Notes: generated by a model not told the origin, from the sequence alone. A stretch of DNA of 64,000 nt from Singulisphaera sp. GP187 (GCA_945871915.1 CAMBXO010000005.1:121144-185143); one strand, 5' to 3'. Counted from the first letter of the stretch, positions 25,225-35,267 are shown. Translations and numbers: made by a program.

Positions 25225-27574
25225 TCTTGCCATGCTGATTGTGGGAAGTGCTCTTGCAACGACAGCGTTCGGCGATCAAGCAGACTTTCAGGAGTTTCTT
25301 CGAAGCCACAAACTGCAGTCGATCGAAGTCGCCTGGCAATTGGATCGCCTTCGACATGGCACGGCATCGGAGCGGTCTGATGCTGCACGGGCATTGAGTA
25401 CCGATGCGGCGATTCTTTCCAGTTCACCAGCCATGGCGGGGCAGGAGCGACTGGAGGTGTTGCGGATGGTGGTGAAACAATTGCCACCGGGTGATCGTGC
25501 GGCAACTCGGCCGCGGCTTGAGTTGGCGCGGCAGGAACTTTCGCGTGCGGCGGCGATGATGGATGTGTTGCGATCTGAACCAGAGGATGCACAGACCAGC
25601 ACCAAGATTCAGGAATCGTTGCACCAAGTTAGCGACATTCTGCAGCCAATCTGCACGGACGATGTGTCCCGTCGTAATCGCAACGATCCGCTGGCGGGAT
25701 TTCGTGAGAGCGCGGATCTCTTAGAGGCTTGGCGGCGCACCTTGGAAGTGTGGACCAACCTTCACGGACCGAGTGCTTTGAGAAATGCTCAACGGAATCA
25801 ATTGGAACTCCTTCGTGCGAAAGCCTTGTTTGCTCGATTGATTGACGCCGATCGCGAGGCACCGGTGGTGGACAATGTGAGTTTGGATTTGCTGCGAACC
25901 GAAAGCGGCGCCGAGGCAGCGCTTGGACTTGCGGTGACTTTCCAAACGCTCGGGCTGAATGCGGAAGCTGAGACATGGCTTCAGGTCATCGATCGCGAAG
26001 CCCCTCGCACCTCTGCAGCACAGCGTGCGCCGTTATGGCGACTGGCCTTTGCCATGGATGCCAAGGACATGGCCACCATGCGTCGCTTGATGGAGGCCAT
26101 GCCGCCGCGAACTCTGACATCCACCCTTGCCATGTCGGCTGCTCGCATTGCGTCGCGTGCAACTGGACCGGATGCCGAGGCGGTGGTGGCGGCTGCGTTA
26201 GACACCATGGACGCAGAGCTTCGATCCCAATGGCTTGGGCAACTTGCGTCGGCCGCTGGTCCGCTGCATGACATGGCTGTTGCCATGCGAGCGATTGAAA
26301 GTCATGTTCCCAGTTGGCAACACAAGGCGGATGCTCGACAGGCTCAAGCGTGCGCTGAGGCGTTGCAGACGATACTTCAAAAACAAGGGAAGGGCGTGCC
26401 CCCTGCGCTTCGTGCTGATGCGCTTCGGTGGCTTGGATGGGCTTGGCGATTTTCAGACAATCCAACGGCTGCAAGTTTGGCCTTTGAGCAAGCCGGCACG
26501 ACGCGGCTTGCGTTGCAGCCCGAATGTTTGTGGCTTGCCGCAGTTTCGGAGCCAGCTGCCGATGCACCGGGTGCTGCAAGGCGGTTACGTTTGTTGACAC
26601 AGCAGCGAGATGCAGATCCAGCGGGCCCCTACGCCGGTCGCGTTGCAACATGGATCAGCAGGCTCGACGGATTTCCAAGTGACGCCATGGCCATTGCCGT
26701 CTTGATGGAAGTTCCCGTCACCGATGTATTTCTTGCTGACGCTCGCGCGGAAGCAGCTCGAAGGATGATGAACGTGGCAGGAAACGATCCGGCGGCGAGA
26801 GCCATTGCAGCCAAACGCGTGGTGCGTGCGCTTGAAGTTGTGGCCACTGACCCCGCCGCTGCTCGTTGGAGATTGATTGCGGCAACAACTGAGGGGGCGA
26901 TTGATCTTGAGGTGGCGCAACAAGCGTCGCACTTGGTGACGGAGGTCGATCGCACGGACCCATTGGTTGTTGGAGCGTTGGCACGAATGTTTGCAATGCA
27001 AGGGAATGTGCCGGCAATGCGAAGAGTGATTGAACAATCGCCGCCGGCCGCGAGACCCTACGCGCAACTCACCGCGTCCTTCATGCTCTCCACCATGAAT
27101 AACCGGGAAAGTCTTGCCGCTGCAGTTGAGTGTGCCGCCGCCGCCGCCACGGCGACGCAGCAGGAAACAGCATTTTCAGAGGCCGCATTCGATCAATTAG
27201 CGCGCAGTGTGTTGCAGATTTCGGATCTGAATGCGACGCTCGAACCGTTGCAGGCAGCCGAGGTGTCCCGTTTACTGCAATCGCGTCCAGCCGAGTCCAT
27301 CCTTCACCAATGGGCAATCGCCGAAGCCATGCGCATGGAGGGTCAGGGAAGCGCTGCGGCCGAACGGCTTTCACAACTCAGCGGAACGCTGCTGCAAGGT
27401 AGCGATCCGTGGGTTCAAACCAGATGGAGATTCTTTCAGGCCCTTCAAAGTTTCGATGCCGCGCGAGCCGCGGCGATGCTTCGTCAACATTTGGATCTGC
27501 TTCCAGATGGTGGTGCGGAACCGTGGGGGAATCGCTTTCGCCAGGCCGGGCAAGTTCCAGGTGGATCCACATGA
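25208..27574 (+). CDS. Large exported TPR-like repeat protein
   Basis: A 788-residue protein with a signal peptide (RDLAMLIVGSALATTAFGDQ), followed almost entirely by Ala/Arg/Leu-rich helices in the pattern of tetratricopeptide or similar solenoid repeats (for example LRWLGWAWRFSDNPTAASLAFEQ split over residues 400-425, and ILHQWAIAEAMRMEGQGSAA near 700). No enzyme motif is seen. It starts inside the second exbD gene and its stop overlaps the next start as ATGA, so it is translated with the energy-transduction genes. A periplasmic scaffold role for the ExbBD complex is plausible but inferred. Confidence 0.75.
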   Translation: MRPRRDLAMLIVGSALATTAFGDQADFQEFLRSHKLQSIEVAWQLDRLRHGTASERSDAARALSTDAAILSSSPAMAGQERLEVLRMVVKQLPPGDRAATRPRLELARQELSRAAAMMDVLRSEPEDAQTSTKIQESLHQVSDILQPICTDDVSRRNRNDPLAGFRESADLLEAWRRTLEVWTNLHGPSALRNAQRNQLELLRAKALFARLIDADREAPVVDNVSLDLLRTESGAEAALGLAVTFQTLGLNAEAETWLQVIDREAPRTSAAQRAPLWRLAFAMDAKDMATMRRLMEAMPPRTLTSTLAMSAARIASRATGPDAEAVVAAALDTMDAELRSQWLGQLASAAGPLHDMAVAMRAIESHVPSWQHKADARQAQACAEALQTILQKQGKGVPPALRADALRWLGWAWRFSDNPTAASLAFEQAGTTRLALQPECLWLAAVSEPAADAPGAARRLRLLTQQRDADPAGPYAGRVATWISRLDGFPSDAMAIAVLMEVPVTDVFLADARAEAARRMMNVAGNDPAARAIAAKRVVRALEVVATDPAAARWRLIAATTEGAIDLEVAQQASHLVTEVDRTDPLVVGALARMFAMQGNVPAMRRVIEQSPPAARPYAQLTASFMLSTMNNRESLAAAVECAAAAATATQQETAFSEAAFDQLARSVLQISDLNATLEPLQAAEVSRLLQSRPAESILHQWAIAEAMRMEGQGSAAAERLSQLSGTLLQGSDPWVQTRWRFFQALQSFDAARAAAMLRQHLDLLPDGGAEPWGNRFRQAGQVPGGST

Positions 27575-30321
27575 GCGACCGTGCAGCACAACACGCGTTC
27601 ATTCGCAATGTTCTCTTGACAAGCGGCGGCTGGAATCGCCGCAGCCGTCAGACCCTTTTGGCGTGGGCTCAGTCGCAATCGCTGGACGAAACGGTGTTGG
27701 TGGGCCTGATCGAAGAGACGGTGAAGCAATCACGAAACCTTGTTCCGCAAGACCGTCTTGATTCGGTTGTTGCGGTTCAGCCGCAAGCGACTCGTCGCTC
27801 GAGGCATTGGGTCATGTTCTCTCTTTCGCTTGTGGGGTGCCTGTTGAGCGCGGTGCTGGTGGGCATGCTGGTGCAACGCCTGCCACGAAATGCCGCGACT
27901 CCACTTGCGCCGACCGTCACGCAACAAGCGAGCACACCGTCGACCAAGGAAGTGAGTCGAACCCTTCCGCCTCCGCCAGTTTCATTTCCTCAGCCGCCTG
28001 CACTCGGTGAAGATGGACAGAAACCTCATGAAGCGCCGGAACAAACCGTCATTGGAAAGCGGCCGAGTGGCGATCTAACAGAATCCGATCTGTTCACTTT
28101 TGAATTCATGTTTCTTCGCTCGGCAACGAATTGGGTCGATTTGCAGGAGCCGATCCGTGAAGCCACGGTCGAAGGACTCGCTCAATGGATTGCCGTCAGT
28201 GCATCACCGGCCGAAGTTGAACGCCTTCAGGGTGCCATGCACCGCGCCATGTCCACCATTTCGGATCAACCAGGCGCCACGCTCGCCAGCGCGTTTGAGG
28301 CCATGGTTCGTGCGCAGGTGTCGCACAATGAACAACTCTCCTCGTCGGCCGCGTCCATTTCTGCATTTGGGATTTCGGCTCCAACGTCCATGAATGGTGT
28401 CCTACGACAGTGGGCAACCGATCAAGTTGGACCGCTGGTGCAAGCCATGTCGCAACCGGATGGCCGCAATCGCTGGATTGGATGGATGCGAGCGGTCGAG
28501 GCGATGACGCAGCAGAGTGATCGATCGGATTGCGCACTCGCTGCCATCAATGCGTTGCTACGAAGTACGGTGAGGTTAGATGGTCAAGGCATTGCCGCCG
28601 ATGCGATGGCTTCGGCTCTGAAATTGGTTCCAAGCAATCCGCAGCACGAGGGATTTGGGCGTGTTCGGGACACCATGGTGCAGTGGCTCCGTGATTCCAC
28701 CATTGCGTCGGCTCGACTGTGGTCGCTCGGCGGTGTGTGGCGATCCTTGCCAGATTCGCCTGATCCCTGGCTGCTTCCGGGCGAGCGAGACACGCCTGCT
28801 GCTCGAACGGCTCTTGCGGAACGATGGAATGCACTCAGTGATGGCGTCAAGAGTCAACCGTGGACACCCTTGTCGCAGCGTCTGATGCAACTCAGGAAGC
28901 CGTCGAATACCGATCGTGTGGCACAGGTGGTGTGGCTTGCGGATTTGGTTGCACTCAATCGTCAGGCGGTGGCGCTGGCTCTTCACACCGAGGTCGAACA
29001 AGTCGAACCATGGATGGATGCCGAGAGTTCAAAAGCCAAGGTCGACCGGCCGCAGGACAACGCGTGGGCCAGCCTTCTTGCGGATACGCATCTTGAGCGG
29101 CGCATGGCGGCATTGCAATCGCTTCAAACTCTGGCACCGCGAGAACTTGGTGTTCGCGATGCGGCGGCGCTTGTGTCAAAGGCGGTTTCCAGTTCAAACA
29201 AGGCCGAACGATCGCTTGCACAAACGGTTATTCGTCAATCGCTCTTGGACTCGGCCGCCATGCAACGAGCGTTCCTCTTTGAAGTCTCAGAAAGCAGCGA
29301 TCCGCGTTCGGCGTCGATTCTGCTCGGTGAAATGCTCGGTGGTGAGTTGCTGAGCGACGAAGCCCAAACGCTGCGGCTTCATGCGGTAGAAAGTCTTCTT
29401 GCGCGGCAACCACTTGTCGGAGACGGCGCCGCCCTTCAGCAAGTGGCTCGGCGCCTTGCAGAAGAAATGAACCGTTGGGCTCGAACAATGGGTGCGGCAG
29501 CATACGACTCCGACGCGGGAGTTGTGGCATGGCTGGTGGCCAATCGAGCAGCCGCGCACGTGGCCTCGCTTCGACTCTCACAGCTCGATCAAAATCACTT
29601 CACCAAACTCTCGTCTCGCATGCGTCGCCTCGAGCGATTGGCGCCGACTGGACCGCGAGCATTTGCGGCGGGGCTCTCAGTTCTGTGCGATCTTCGATCC
29701 ATAGGTCTTGCAACTCAATGTTCGAACAAGGCCGACGCATTGGCTCGGCTTGCCCACCTCGCGTCGAGGCGCCGGCAGGCATGCGCTGATGTGCTTCAGC
29801 AAGCAGCGGTCTCTCTTGAAACCATCGCGTCGATGGAGTTGCTGTGCGCGGGAGCGGAGGCGGAGGAGCCATCCGCAATTTCTCCAGACCCGATTGCGAT
29901 CGACGGCTCCACGGCGTTGTCCCGCCTGCCGAGTGCTGACACGCCAGCCAGTCGCCGACAGTTGTACGAAATTGCCGTGTTAGCAGGGGATGGAGCCATG
30001 TTGCCCGCGTTGCCGCATCGAGACCCGGCCGACGGGTTGGTACTCGTGCACGCCTTGGCCTTGGCAGATCGTGGGCAGTTCGATCGATTGATCAAGCCCA
30101 AGCAGGGCGATCCCATTGAGAGAGTGCTCCAGCAGTGCGCGCTTGCACACGGCATGACCGTCCTACAACTCATCGATCAATTGCGACAGGGTGGCGCAGA
30201 CGTGCTTGAACGGTCCATGATGAGCGCAGCCCTGCATGACTTTGGGAGCGCGACCATGCCATGGTTAAGTGCGATGGATGCTGGCGATCTTGGAATTATT
30301 CCCGAAACGATCGAGCATTAG
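27571..30321 (+). CDS. Very large membrane-anchored protein of unknown function
   Basis: From ATG 27571 (overlapping the previous stop) the product has 916 residues. A cytoplasmic N-terminal region of about 75 residues (DRAAQHAFIRNVLLTSGGW) precedes one transmembrane helix (about 80-103, VMFSLSLVGCLLSAVLVGML), a Pro/Thr-rich linker (about 105-160) and a long helical domain of about 750 residues without recognised motifs. It is the last gene of the operon. Its final 26 bases overlap the end of the converging FAD oxidoreductase gene. Topology would place most of the protein outside the inner membrane. Confidence 0.75.
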   Translation: MSDRAAQHAFIRNVLLTSGGWNRRSRQTLLAWAQSQSLDETVLVGLIEETVKQSRNLVPQDRLDSVVAVQPQATRRSRHWVMFSLSLVGCLLSAVLVGMLVQRLPRNAATPLAPTVTQQASTPSTKEVSRTLPPPPVSFPQPPALGEDGQKPHEAPEQTVIGKRPSGDLTESDLFTFEFMFLRSATNWVDLQEPIREATVEGLAQWIAVSASPAEVERLQGAMHRAMSTISDQPGATLASAFEAMVRAQVSHNEQLSSSAASISAFGISAPTSMNGVLRQWATDQVGPLVQAMSQPDGRNRWIGWMRAVEAMTQQSDRSDCALAAINALLRSTVRLDGQGIAADAMASALKLVPSNPQHEGFGRVRDTMVQWLRDSTIASARLWSLGGVWRSLPDSPDPWLLPGERDTPAARTALAERWNALSDGVKSQPWTPLSQRLMQLRKPSNTDRVAQVVWLADLVALNRQAVALALHTEVEQVEPWMDAESSKAKVDRPQDNAWASLLADTHLERRMAALQSLQTLAPRELGVRDAAALVSKAVSSSNKAERSLAQTVIRQSLLDSAAMQRAFLFEVSESSDPRSASILLGEMLGGELLSDEAQTLRLHAVESLLARQPLVGDGAALQQVARRLAEEMNRWARTMGAAAYDSDAGVVAWLVANRAAAHVASLRLSQLDQNHFTKLSSRMRRLERLAPTGPRAFAAGLSVLCDLRSIGLATQCSNKADALARLAHLASRRRQACADVLQQAAVSLETIASMELLCAGAEAEEPSAISPDPIAIDGSTALSRLPSADTPASRRQLYEIAVLAGDGAMLPALPHRDPADGLVLVHALALADRGQFDRLIKPKQGDPIERVLQQCALAHGMTVLQLIDQLRQGGADVLERSMMSAALHDFGSATMPWLSAMDAGDLGIIPETIEH

Positions 30322-31891
30322 AACTGTTGGCACGCTTGGTCAAGCCAAGATCCAACAACACTCGCTGCGCAGCATTATGTCCCGCGCAGCCAATCACGGA
30401 TCCAGCCGGATGCGTTCCTGCGCTGCATGAATACACACCACCGACTGGAGTTGCGCAGGGAAGGCGATCGTTGAACCCAAATCCATTGTCCACGTGATGA
30501 ATGTGACCGCGTGAAATTCCGAAGTGTCGCTCAATGTCAGGCGGAGCGAGCGCAAACACATCATCGACAAGATCCGAGGTGCCCGGGGCAAAGCGATCGC
30601 AGATGGAAAGCAGGTGGGACACATAGCGATCTCGCTGGGCGTCCCAATTGGAACCCGCAATGGTGTGAGGCACCCACTGCACAAACAGCGCGGAATTGTG
30701 GCGGCCTTCCGGATCTTTGAGCGACGGATCGATGGTGGTGTGCAGGTACCACTCAATCGTTGGAAATTCCGGAAGTCTTCCAGCGCACACATCCTCATAG
30801 GTTGTGATCAGTGACCGCATCACGTCTGGTTCGTCCGGCAGCAGGTGAATCGTGGGTCCGTACTGACCTCGATCCTGCGGCAGACACGTGAAAGTGGGCA
30901 ATCCATGCAAGGCTAAATTCACCTTCATGGTGGTTCCATCTTTGCGATACCTCTCTATACGTGCGTTCCAATTCGCGTCCGCGTGAGCGCCCTCAAGCAG
31001 CGTCTTCAACTTGAAGGGATCCGCGTTCACAATCACCGTCGATGCATGCAACGTTTCCCCGTTGGCCAGCACCACGCCGCGTGCGGAACCGTTCTCCACA
31101 ATCAATCGCTCGACGCGAGCATCCATTCGAATGGTTCCGCCTGCTGCTTGAAATTTCTCGGCGAGGAGGCGAGAGATCGTTCCCATGCCACCCTTCACGA
31201 TCATCCATGTTCCATCGCTTCCAGGAAGTCGGCACATGTTGTGCACCAGAAAATTCATTCCTGTTCCTGGCGTATCCCATGTGCCGTGTAAGCCGCTAAA
31301 CCCATCGGTGACGGCATACATGGCCTTGACCAAATCACTTTTGAATCCAAAGCGATCTAAGTATGCGCCCACGGAGCCTCGGCAGAGTTCGACAAACCGC
31401 TCTCGCAACGCTGGTCGTACGAATTGATCAGCCGTCTGCTCAATCGAGAGCGGCTCTTGCAGCCACGTGGGGGCGATGTCATCTCGAATCTGCGAAACTT
31501 CCAGCTGCAGCCGTTGATTGGCCTGCCAATCTTGCTCGCTGAAGAACGAAACGAATTGCTCCTTCATCGCTGCCGCATCGGAACCAAACATCAAGTATCG
31601 ATGACCGGTGGTCGGCAAGAAATAATGAGGGTCGCGCCGAAGCAGCGGAAGTTCCAATTGAAGTTCCGCCAGCAGTTCGGGCGGCATCAGTCCCAGCAGA
31701 TACGAGCCGGTGCTGGTTGCAAGGTGTGGTGCTCGAGCAAAGGGGCGTTCAGTTCGAGCCGCGCCGCCTGCGACGGATTTCTCCTCAAGCACCACGGTGC
31801 GAAGCCCTGCGCGAGCCAGCATCAACGCGGCGACAAGGCCGTTGTGACCTGCGCCGACGATGATGACATCGCTTGAAGGCGTTCCGCTCAT
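30296..31891 (-). CDS. FAD-dependent oxidoreductase, phytoene dehydrogenase-like (PYROXD2-like)
   Basis: The 531-residue product begins with the FAD-binding Rossmann motif VIIVGAGHNGLVAALMLARAG and the GGAARTE element, and ends with the FAD-contacting GVYSCSAGTHPAGSVIGCAG. Overall length and the MIVKGGMGTISRLL block fit the CrtI/phytoene desaturase-related amine oxidase group, closer to the PYROXD2-like branch than to carotenoid enzymes. Substrate is unknown. Its ATG shares one base with the stop of the transsulfuration gene upstream. There are no carotenoid genes nearby. Confidence 0.85.
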   Translation of the reverse strand: MSGTPSSDVIIVGAGHNGLVAALMLARAGLRTVVLEEKSVAGGAARTERPFARAPHLATSTGSYLLGLMPPELLAELQLELPLLRRDPHYFLPTTGHRYLMFGSDAAAMKEQFVSFFSEQDWQANQRLQLEVSQIRDDIAPTWLQEPLSIEQTADQFVRPALRERFVELCRGSVGAYLDRFGFKSDLVKAMYAVTDGFSGLHGTWDTPGTGMNFLVHNMCRLPGSDGTWMIVKGGMGTISRLLAEKFQAAGGTIRMDARVERLIVENGSARGVVLANGETLHASTVIVNADPFKLKTLLEGAHADANWNARIERYRKDGTTMKVNLALHGLPTFTCLPQDRGQYGPTIHLLPDEPDVMRSLITTYEDVCAGRLPEFPTIEWYLHTTIDPSLKDPEGRHNSALFVQWVPHTIAGSNWDAQRDRYVSHLLSICDRFAPGTSDLVDDVFALAPPDIERHFGISRGHIHHVDNGFGFNDRLPCATPVGGVYSCSAGTHPAGSVIGCAGHNAAQRVLLDLGLTKRANSSNARSFRE

Positions 31892-33096
31892 CAGACTTTG
31901 GACAACCCGTGATCAAGATCGCGAATCAGATCATCCACGTGCTCAATGCCCACGCTCAGCCGCACAAGCGTGTCCAAGATTCCAAGTTTGGCGCGGCTCT
32001 CGGCAGGAACGCTCGCGTGGGTCATGATCGCTGGGTGCTCAATCAAACTCTCGACACCTCCAAGGCTCTCGGCCAGTGCAAAAAGATGCACATTCTCAAG
32101 GAATCGTCGGCTCTCATCCAAGCCACCCTTCAGCAAAATGGTGATCATGCCGCCGAATGCAGGCGCATCATTCAGTCGCATTTGCTTGGCCGCGAGTGCA
32201 TGTTGCGGATGTGTGGCGAGCCCGGGGTAGATCACCTTGGCAACCTTAGGATGCTTCTGCAACCACTGTGCAATCTGCATGGCACTGGTGCAATGTCGCT
32301 GCATGCGAAGGCCAAGTGTCTTGGCGCCGCGTAATGCAAGGTAGGCATCAAACGGTCCCATCACACTTCCAACCGCGTTCTGCAGGAATCGCAATTTTTC
32401 AGCAAGGTCGGCGCGTCGCGTCACCAGCACGCCACCCACCACATCGCTGTGACCGCCAATGTATTTGGTGGCCGAATGCATGACCATGTCAAAGCCCAAT
32501 TCCAGCGGCCGTTGCAACATGGGGGTTGCAAAGGTGTTGTCGCACACGCTGATGGCACCGTGCGCACGGCAGATGGCAGCGATGGACGAGAGATCAACCA
32601 CCTTGAGCGTGGGATTGGTGGGAGTTTCCACCCACACCATGCCTGCCTTGTTCTTGGCAAGGTGCTTCTCAAGCAGTGACGGATCGGTCAAGTCCAGATA
32701 GGTGGGATGCAGGCCAGCACTTCGCACTCGTACACGCGAGAGCAAGCGAAAAGTTCCACCGTACACGTCGTCCATGCAAACCAGCGGAGACGCATGATCC
32801 AGCAATTCCAACGCGGTGCTGGTTGCGGCAAGCCCACTGGCAAACGCAAAGCCGCCGCAGGTTCGTTCGGCGGCTTCGTCCAAGCCGCTTGATTCCAAAT
32901 TGGCAACGCAGCGTTCAAAGGCAAACCTTGTTGCATTGTGACTGCGGCTGTATTCAAAGCCCTTGTGGACACCGGGACTTTCCTGAATGAATGTGCTGCT
33001 GGTAAAAATCGGCGGCATCACCGCACCCGTCACGGGTTCGGGATGCTGGCCGCCGTGAATGCAACGGCTTTCAAGGTGAAGGGAGGATGGTCGCAT
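31891..33096 (-). CDS. Cystathionine gamma-lyase/gamma-synthase-type PLP enzyme
   Basis: Member of the Cys/Met metabolism PLP family. The 401 residues include FEYSRSHNATRFAFE, the GLAATSTALELL and DDVYGGTFRL segments, and MHSATKYIGGHSDVVGG with the PLP lysine K211. Lying next to a cystathionine beta-synthase, it most likely works as cystathionine gamma-lyase in the conversion of homocysteine to cysteine. Sequence alone does not separate lyase from gamma-synthase with confidence, so I give no gene symbol. The stop is shared by one base with the start of the FAD oxidoreductase gene. Confidence 0.9.
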   Translation of the reverse strand: MRPSSLHLESRCIHGGQHPEPVTGAVMPPIFTSSTFIQESPGVHKGFEYSRSHNATRFAFERCVANLESSGLDEAAERTCGGFAFASGLAATSTALELLDHASPLVCMDDVYGGTFRLLSRVRVRSAGLHPTYLDLTDPSLLEKHLAKNKAGMVWVETPTNPTLKVVDLSSIAAICRAHGAISVCDNTFATPMLQRPLELGFDMVMHSATKYIGGHSDVVGGVLVTRRADLAEKLRFLQNAVGSVMGPFDAYLALRGAKTLGLRMQRHCTSAMQIAQWLQKHPKVAKVIYPGLATHPQHALAAKQMRLNDAPAFGGMITILLKGGLDESRRFLENVHLFALAESLGGVESLIEHPAIMTHASVPAESRAKLGILDTLVRLSVGIEHVDDLIRDLDHGLSKV

Positions 33097-33113
33097 AGGT
33101 GTTGGTCTGCGAA

Positions 33114-34514
33114 CTAGAGCATCTTCTTTCGTAAGAAGTTGATCAGATCGATTCGGGTAATGATGCCATGAAACTGATTCGCGTCGGCCACAATCGCCAC
33201 GCGGTCGGCCTTGAAGATTGGAAGCAAATCATCAATGGTGGCATTCGGTGGAAGCGTTTCAAGGCGACTGGTCATGAAATCCCGTACCGGCTGCCGAGAA
33301 GCATCCTGTTTGTTGAGCAGTGCAAGCAGCACATCGCTTTCATCCAGAATTCCCACCACGCGGTCTTTCGCATCAAGCACCGCAAGTTGACTCACGCCGT
33401 ACATCCGCATGCGCTTGATGGCCTGTTGAACTGGCGTGTCCGGGCTGAGCACATAATCCTCGTGATCCAAATGGCGGCGCACGATCAAGTCCCTCAGATC
33501 GCCAAAAGCCGTTCGTTGAAGAAATCCGTTGTCCGCCATCCAGAAATCGTTGAACATCTTGCTGAGATACTTGGCGCCGGTGTCGCAAATGAGCGTCACC
33601 ACGCGTTTTGGGGTGGTCTGCTCTCGGCAATAGCGAAGTGTGGCGGCCAGCAGCGTGCCCACACTGGATCCTGCCAACACACCTTCGGTTCGGAGCAATT
33701 CGCGAGCAGTGGTAAAGGCCTCTCCGTCGCTGATGGCATAGGCCTTGTCCACAAGTTCTAGATCCAAAATGTCCGGAACAAAATCCTCGCCGATGCCTTC
33801 CACCAACCAACTACCCGCTTGGACCTTGCGGTTCTCATTCACCAGCGGTTCCAGAATCGACCCCACAGGATCCGCCAGAATCATCTGCAGCTGCGGATTG
33901 CGTTCCTTCAAAAACTTTCCGATACCGCTCACGGTGCCGCCGCTTCCAACGCCCGCCACGAATGCGTCGATACGGCCATCCATCTGCTGCCAGATTTCCG
34001 GCCCGGTGGTTTCATAATGCGTCTGCGCATTGTCGGGATTGCAGAATTGATTCACATAAAAGTGATTCGGTCGCTCGCCTGCAAGTCTCGCGGCAATGTC
34101 TTGGTAATACTCGGGGTGCCCCTTGGCAACATCGCTGCGAGTCAGCACCACTTGCGCACCCATGGCGCGAAGGTGGCTAATTTTTTCATCACTCATCTTG
34201 TCCGGCACCACCACCAGAAGTTTGTAGCCCTTCTGCCCAGCCACCAATGCCAAGGCCAAACCGGTGTTGCCGGCGGTGGCTTCCACAATCGTTCCGCCGG
34301 GCTTCAGCGAACCATCTCGCTCGGCGGCCTCGATCATCCGAACTGCGATGCGATCTTTGATGCTGCCACCCGGATTCAGATTCTCCATCTTCACAAAGAG
34401 TTCGCAGGGGCCCGCATCCAAACGGGTCAACTGCAGCATCGGCGTGTTGCCGATCATGTCGAGCACATTGGCAAAGACCGGTGCGACGGTGGGCGCCTTG
34501 GTGGCGTGATCCAT
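33114..34514 (-). CDS. cbs: Cystathionine beta-synthase with CBS domain pair
   Basis: Condenses serine and homocysteine to cystathionine. The 466 residues consist of a fold-type II PLP domain (about 1-330) with MENLNPGGSIKDRIA carrying lysine K53, the EATAGNTGLALAL loop and GVGSGGTVSGIGKFL, then two CBS repeats (about 340-466) that usually bind an adenosyl ligand. There is no heme-binding N-terminal region as in animals. A cysteine synthase alone would lack the CBS pair. With the adjacent lyase gene this gives the reverse transsulfuration route. Confidence 0.93.
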   Translation of the reverse strand: MDHATKAPTVAPVFANVLDMIGNTPMLQLTRLDAGPCELFVKMENLNPGGSIKDRIAVRMIEAAERDGSLKPGGTIVEATAGNTGLALALVAGQKGYKLLVVVPDKMSDEKISHLRAMGAQVVLTRSDVAKGHPEYYQDIAARLAGERPNHFYVNQFCNPDNAQTHYETTGPEIWQQMDGRIDAFVAGVGSGGTVSGIGKFLKERNPQLQMILADPVGSILEPLVNENRKVQAGSWLVEGIGEDFVPDILDLELVDKAYAISDGEAFTTARELLRTEGVLAGSSVGTLLAATLRYCREQTTPKRVVTLICDTGAKYLSKMFNDFWMADNGFLQRTAFGDLRDLIVRRHLDHEDYVLSPDTPVQQAIKRMRMYGVSQLAVLDAKDRVVGILDESDVLLALLNKQDASRQPVRDFMTSRLETLPPNATIDDLLPIFKADRVAIVADANQFHGIITRIDLINFLRKKML

Positions 34515-34548
34515 GCGGCGAGTCTAACGGTATGCCGCATCGCCGCTC

Positions 34549-35238
34549 ATGGCATGCCACAATGTGTCCATGCATCCGGATATTCGCAATGGTTGGATTC
34601 TTGCACTCCACCATGGCGTGTTGGAATTGCGTGCGCCGGGTGATGCATCGGGGCAGGGGCTTTCGGTGGTGTGGGGCCACTGGAATGTTCCGGATGGTCC
34701 CGCCTCGCTTCGGGGGCAGCCGCTTGGTCGAGCGATTGGTTCGCGGGCTCGAACGGCCATCGATGCAACGGCCGGCCTTGGCATGGACGCGTTTGTCATG
34801 GCGGCCATGGGTCTTTCCGTAAGAGCCATTGAACGCAATGATTGGGTTGCGGCATTGCTTACGCAGGCGCATGCACATGCACTGGCTGATCCCACGACAC
34901 ACGCGATCGCCCAACGATTGTCCGTTGAAGTCGGCGACGCACGCGAGCGACTCGCGGTGGCAGCACCCGTTGATGTGGTGTTGCTCGACCCAATGTTCCC
35001 TCCCAAACGAAAGCCCAGCGCGAAACCTCCAAAGGCCATGCAAGCCCTCGCCGCGGTGGTGGGCGATGACAACGATGCCGACGAATTGTTGGCTCTTGCG
35101 GTGCGAGTCGCCATGGATCGTGTGGTGGTCAAGCGACCACGGCACGCGCCGCATCTTGCAGATGTGAAACCGGATTGGAGCGTTGAAGGCAAACTGCTTC
35201 GCTTTGACATGTACCGAGGTGGCGCACCGGCGGGTTGA
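34549..35238 (+). CDS. rsmJ: 16S rRNA (guanine-1516-N2)-methyltransferase RsmJ
   Basis: A 229-residue SAM-dependent methyltransferase. ARTAIDATAGLGMDAFVMA is motif I in the form specific to RsmJ, followed by AIERNDWVAALL, LLDPMFPPKRKPSAK as the catalytic motif IV, VVGDDNDADELL and the C-terminal VVVKRPRHAPHLADV. These blocks align with the E. coli enzyme by eye. ATG 34549 is given as the start, but ATG 34570 is equally possible; neither has a strong ribosome site. It is divergent from cbs and followed closely by rsmE. Confidence 0.9.
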   Translation: MACHNVSMHPDIRNGWILALHHGVLELRAPGDASGQGLSVVWGHWNVPDGPASLRGQPLGRAIGSRARTAIDATAGLGMDAFVMAAMGLSVRAIERNDWVAALLTQAHAHALADPTTHAIAQRLSVEVGDARERLAVAAPVDVVLLDPMFPPKRKPSAKPPKAMQALAAVVGDDNDADELLALAVRVAMDRVVVKRPRHAPHLADVKPDWSVEGKLLRFDMYRGGAPAG

Positions 35239-35267
35239 ACCCACCACGCGTTCGTACACTCAACACC

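Noticed and set aside
21931..30321. Gliding motility or BatA-type aerotolerance operon
   Set aside because: A vWA gene alone is shared with Bat operons; there is no MoxR ATPase, DUF58 protein or second vWA gene, and ExbBD genes are not part of Bat.
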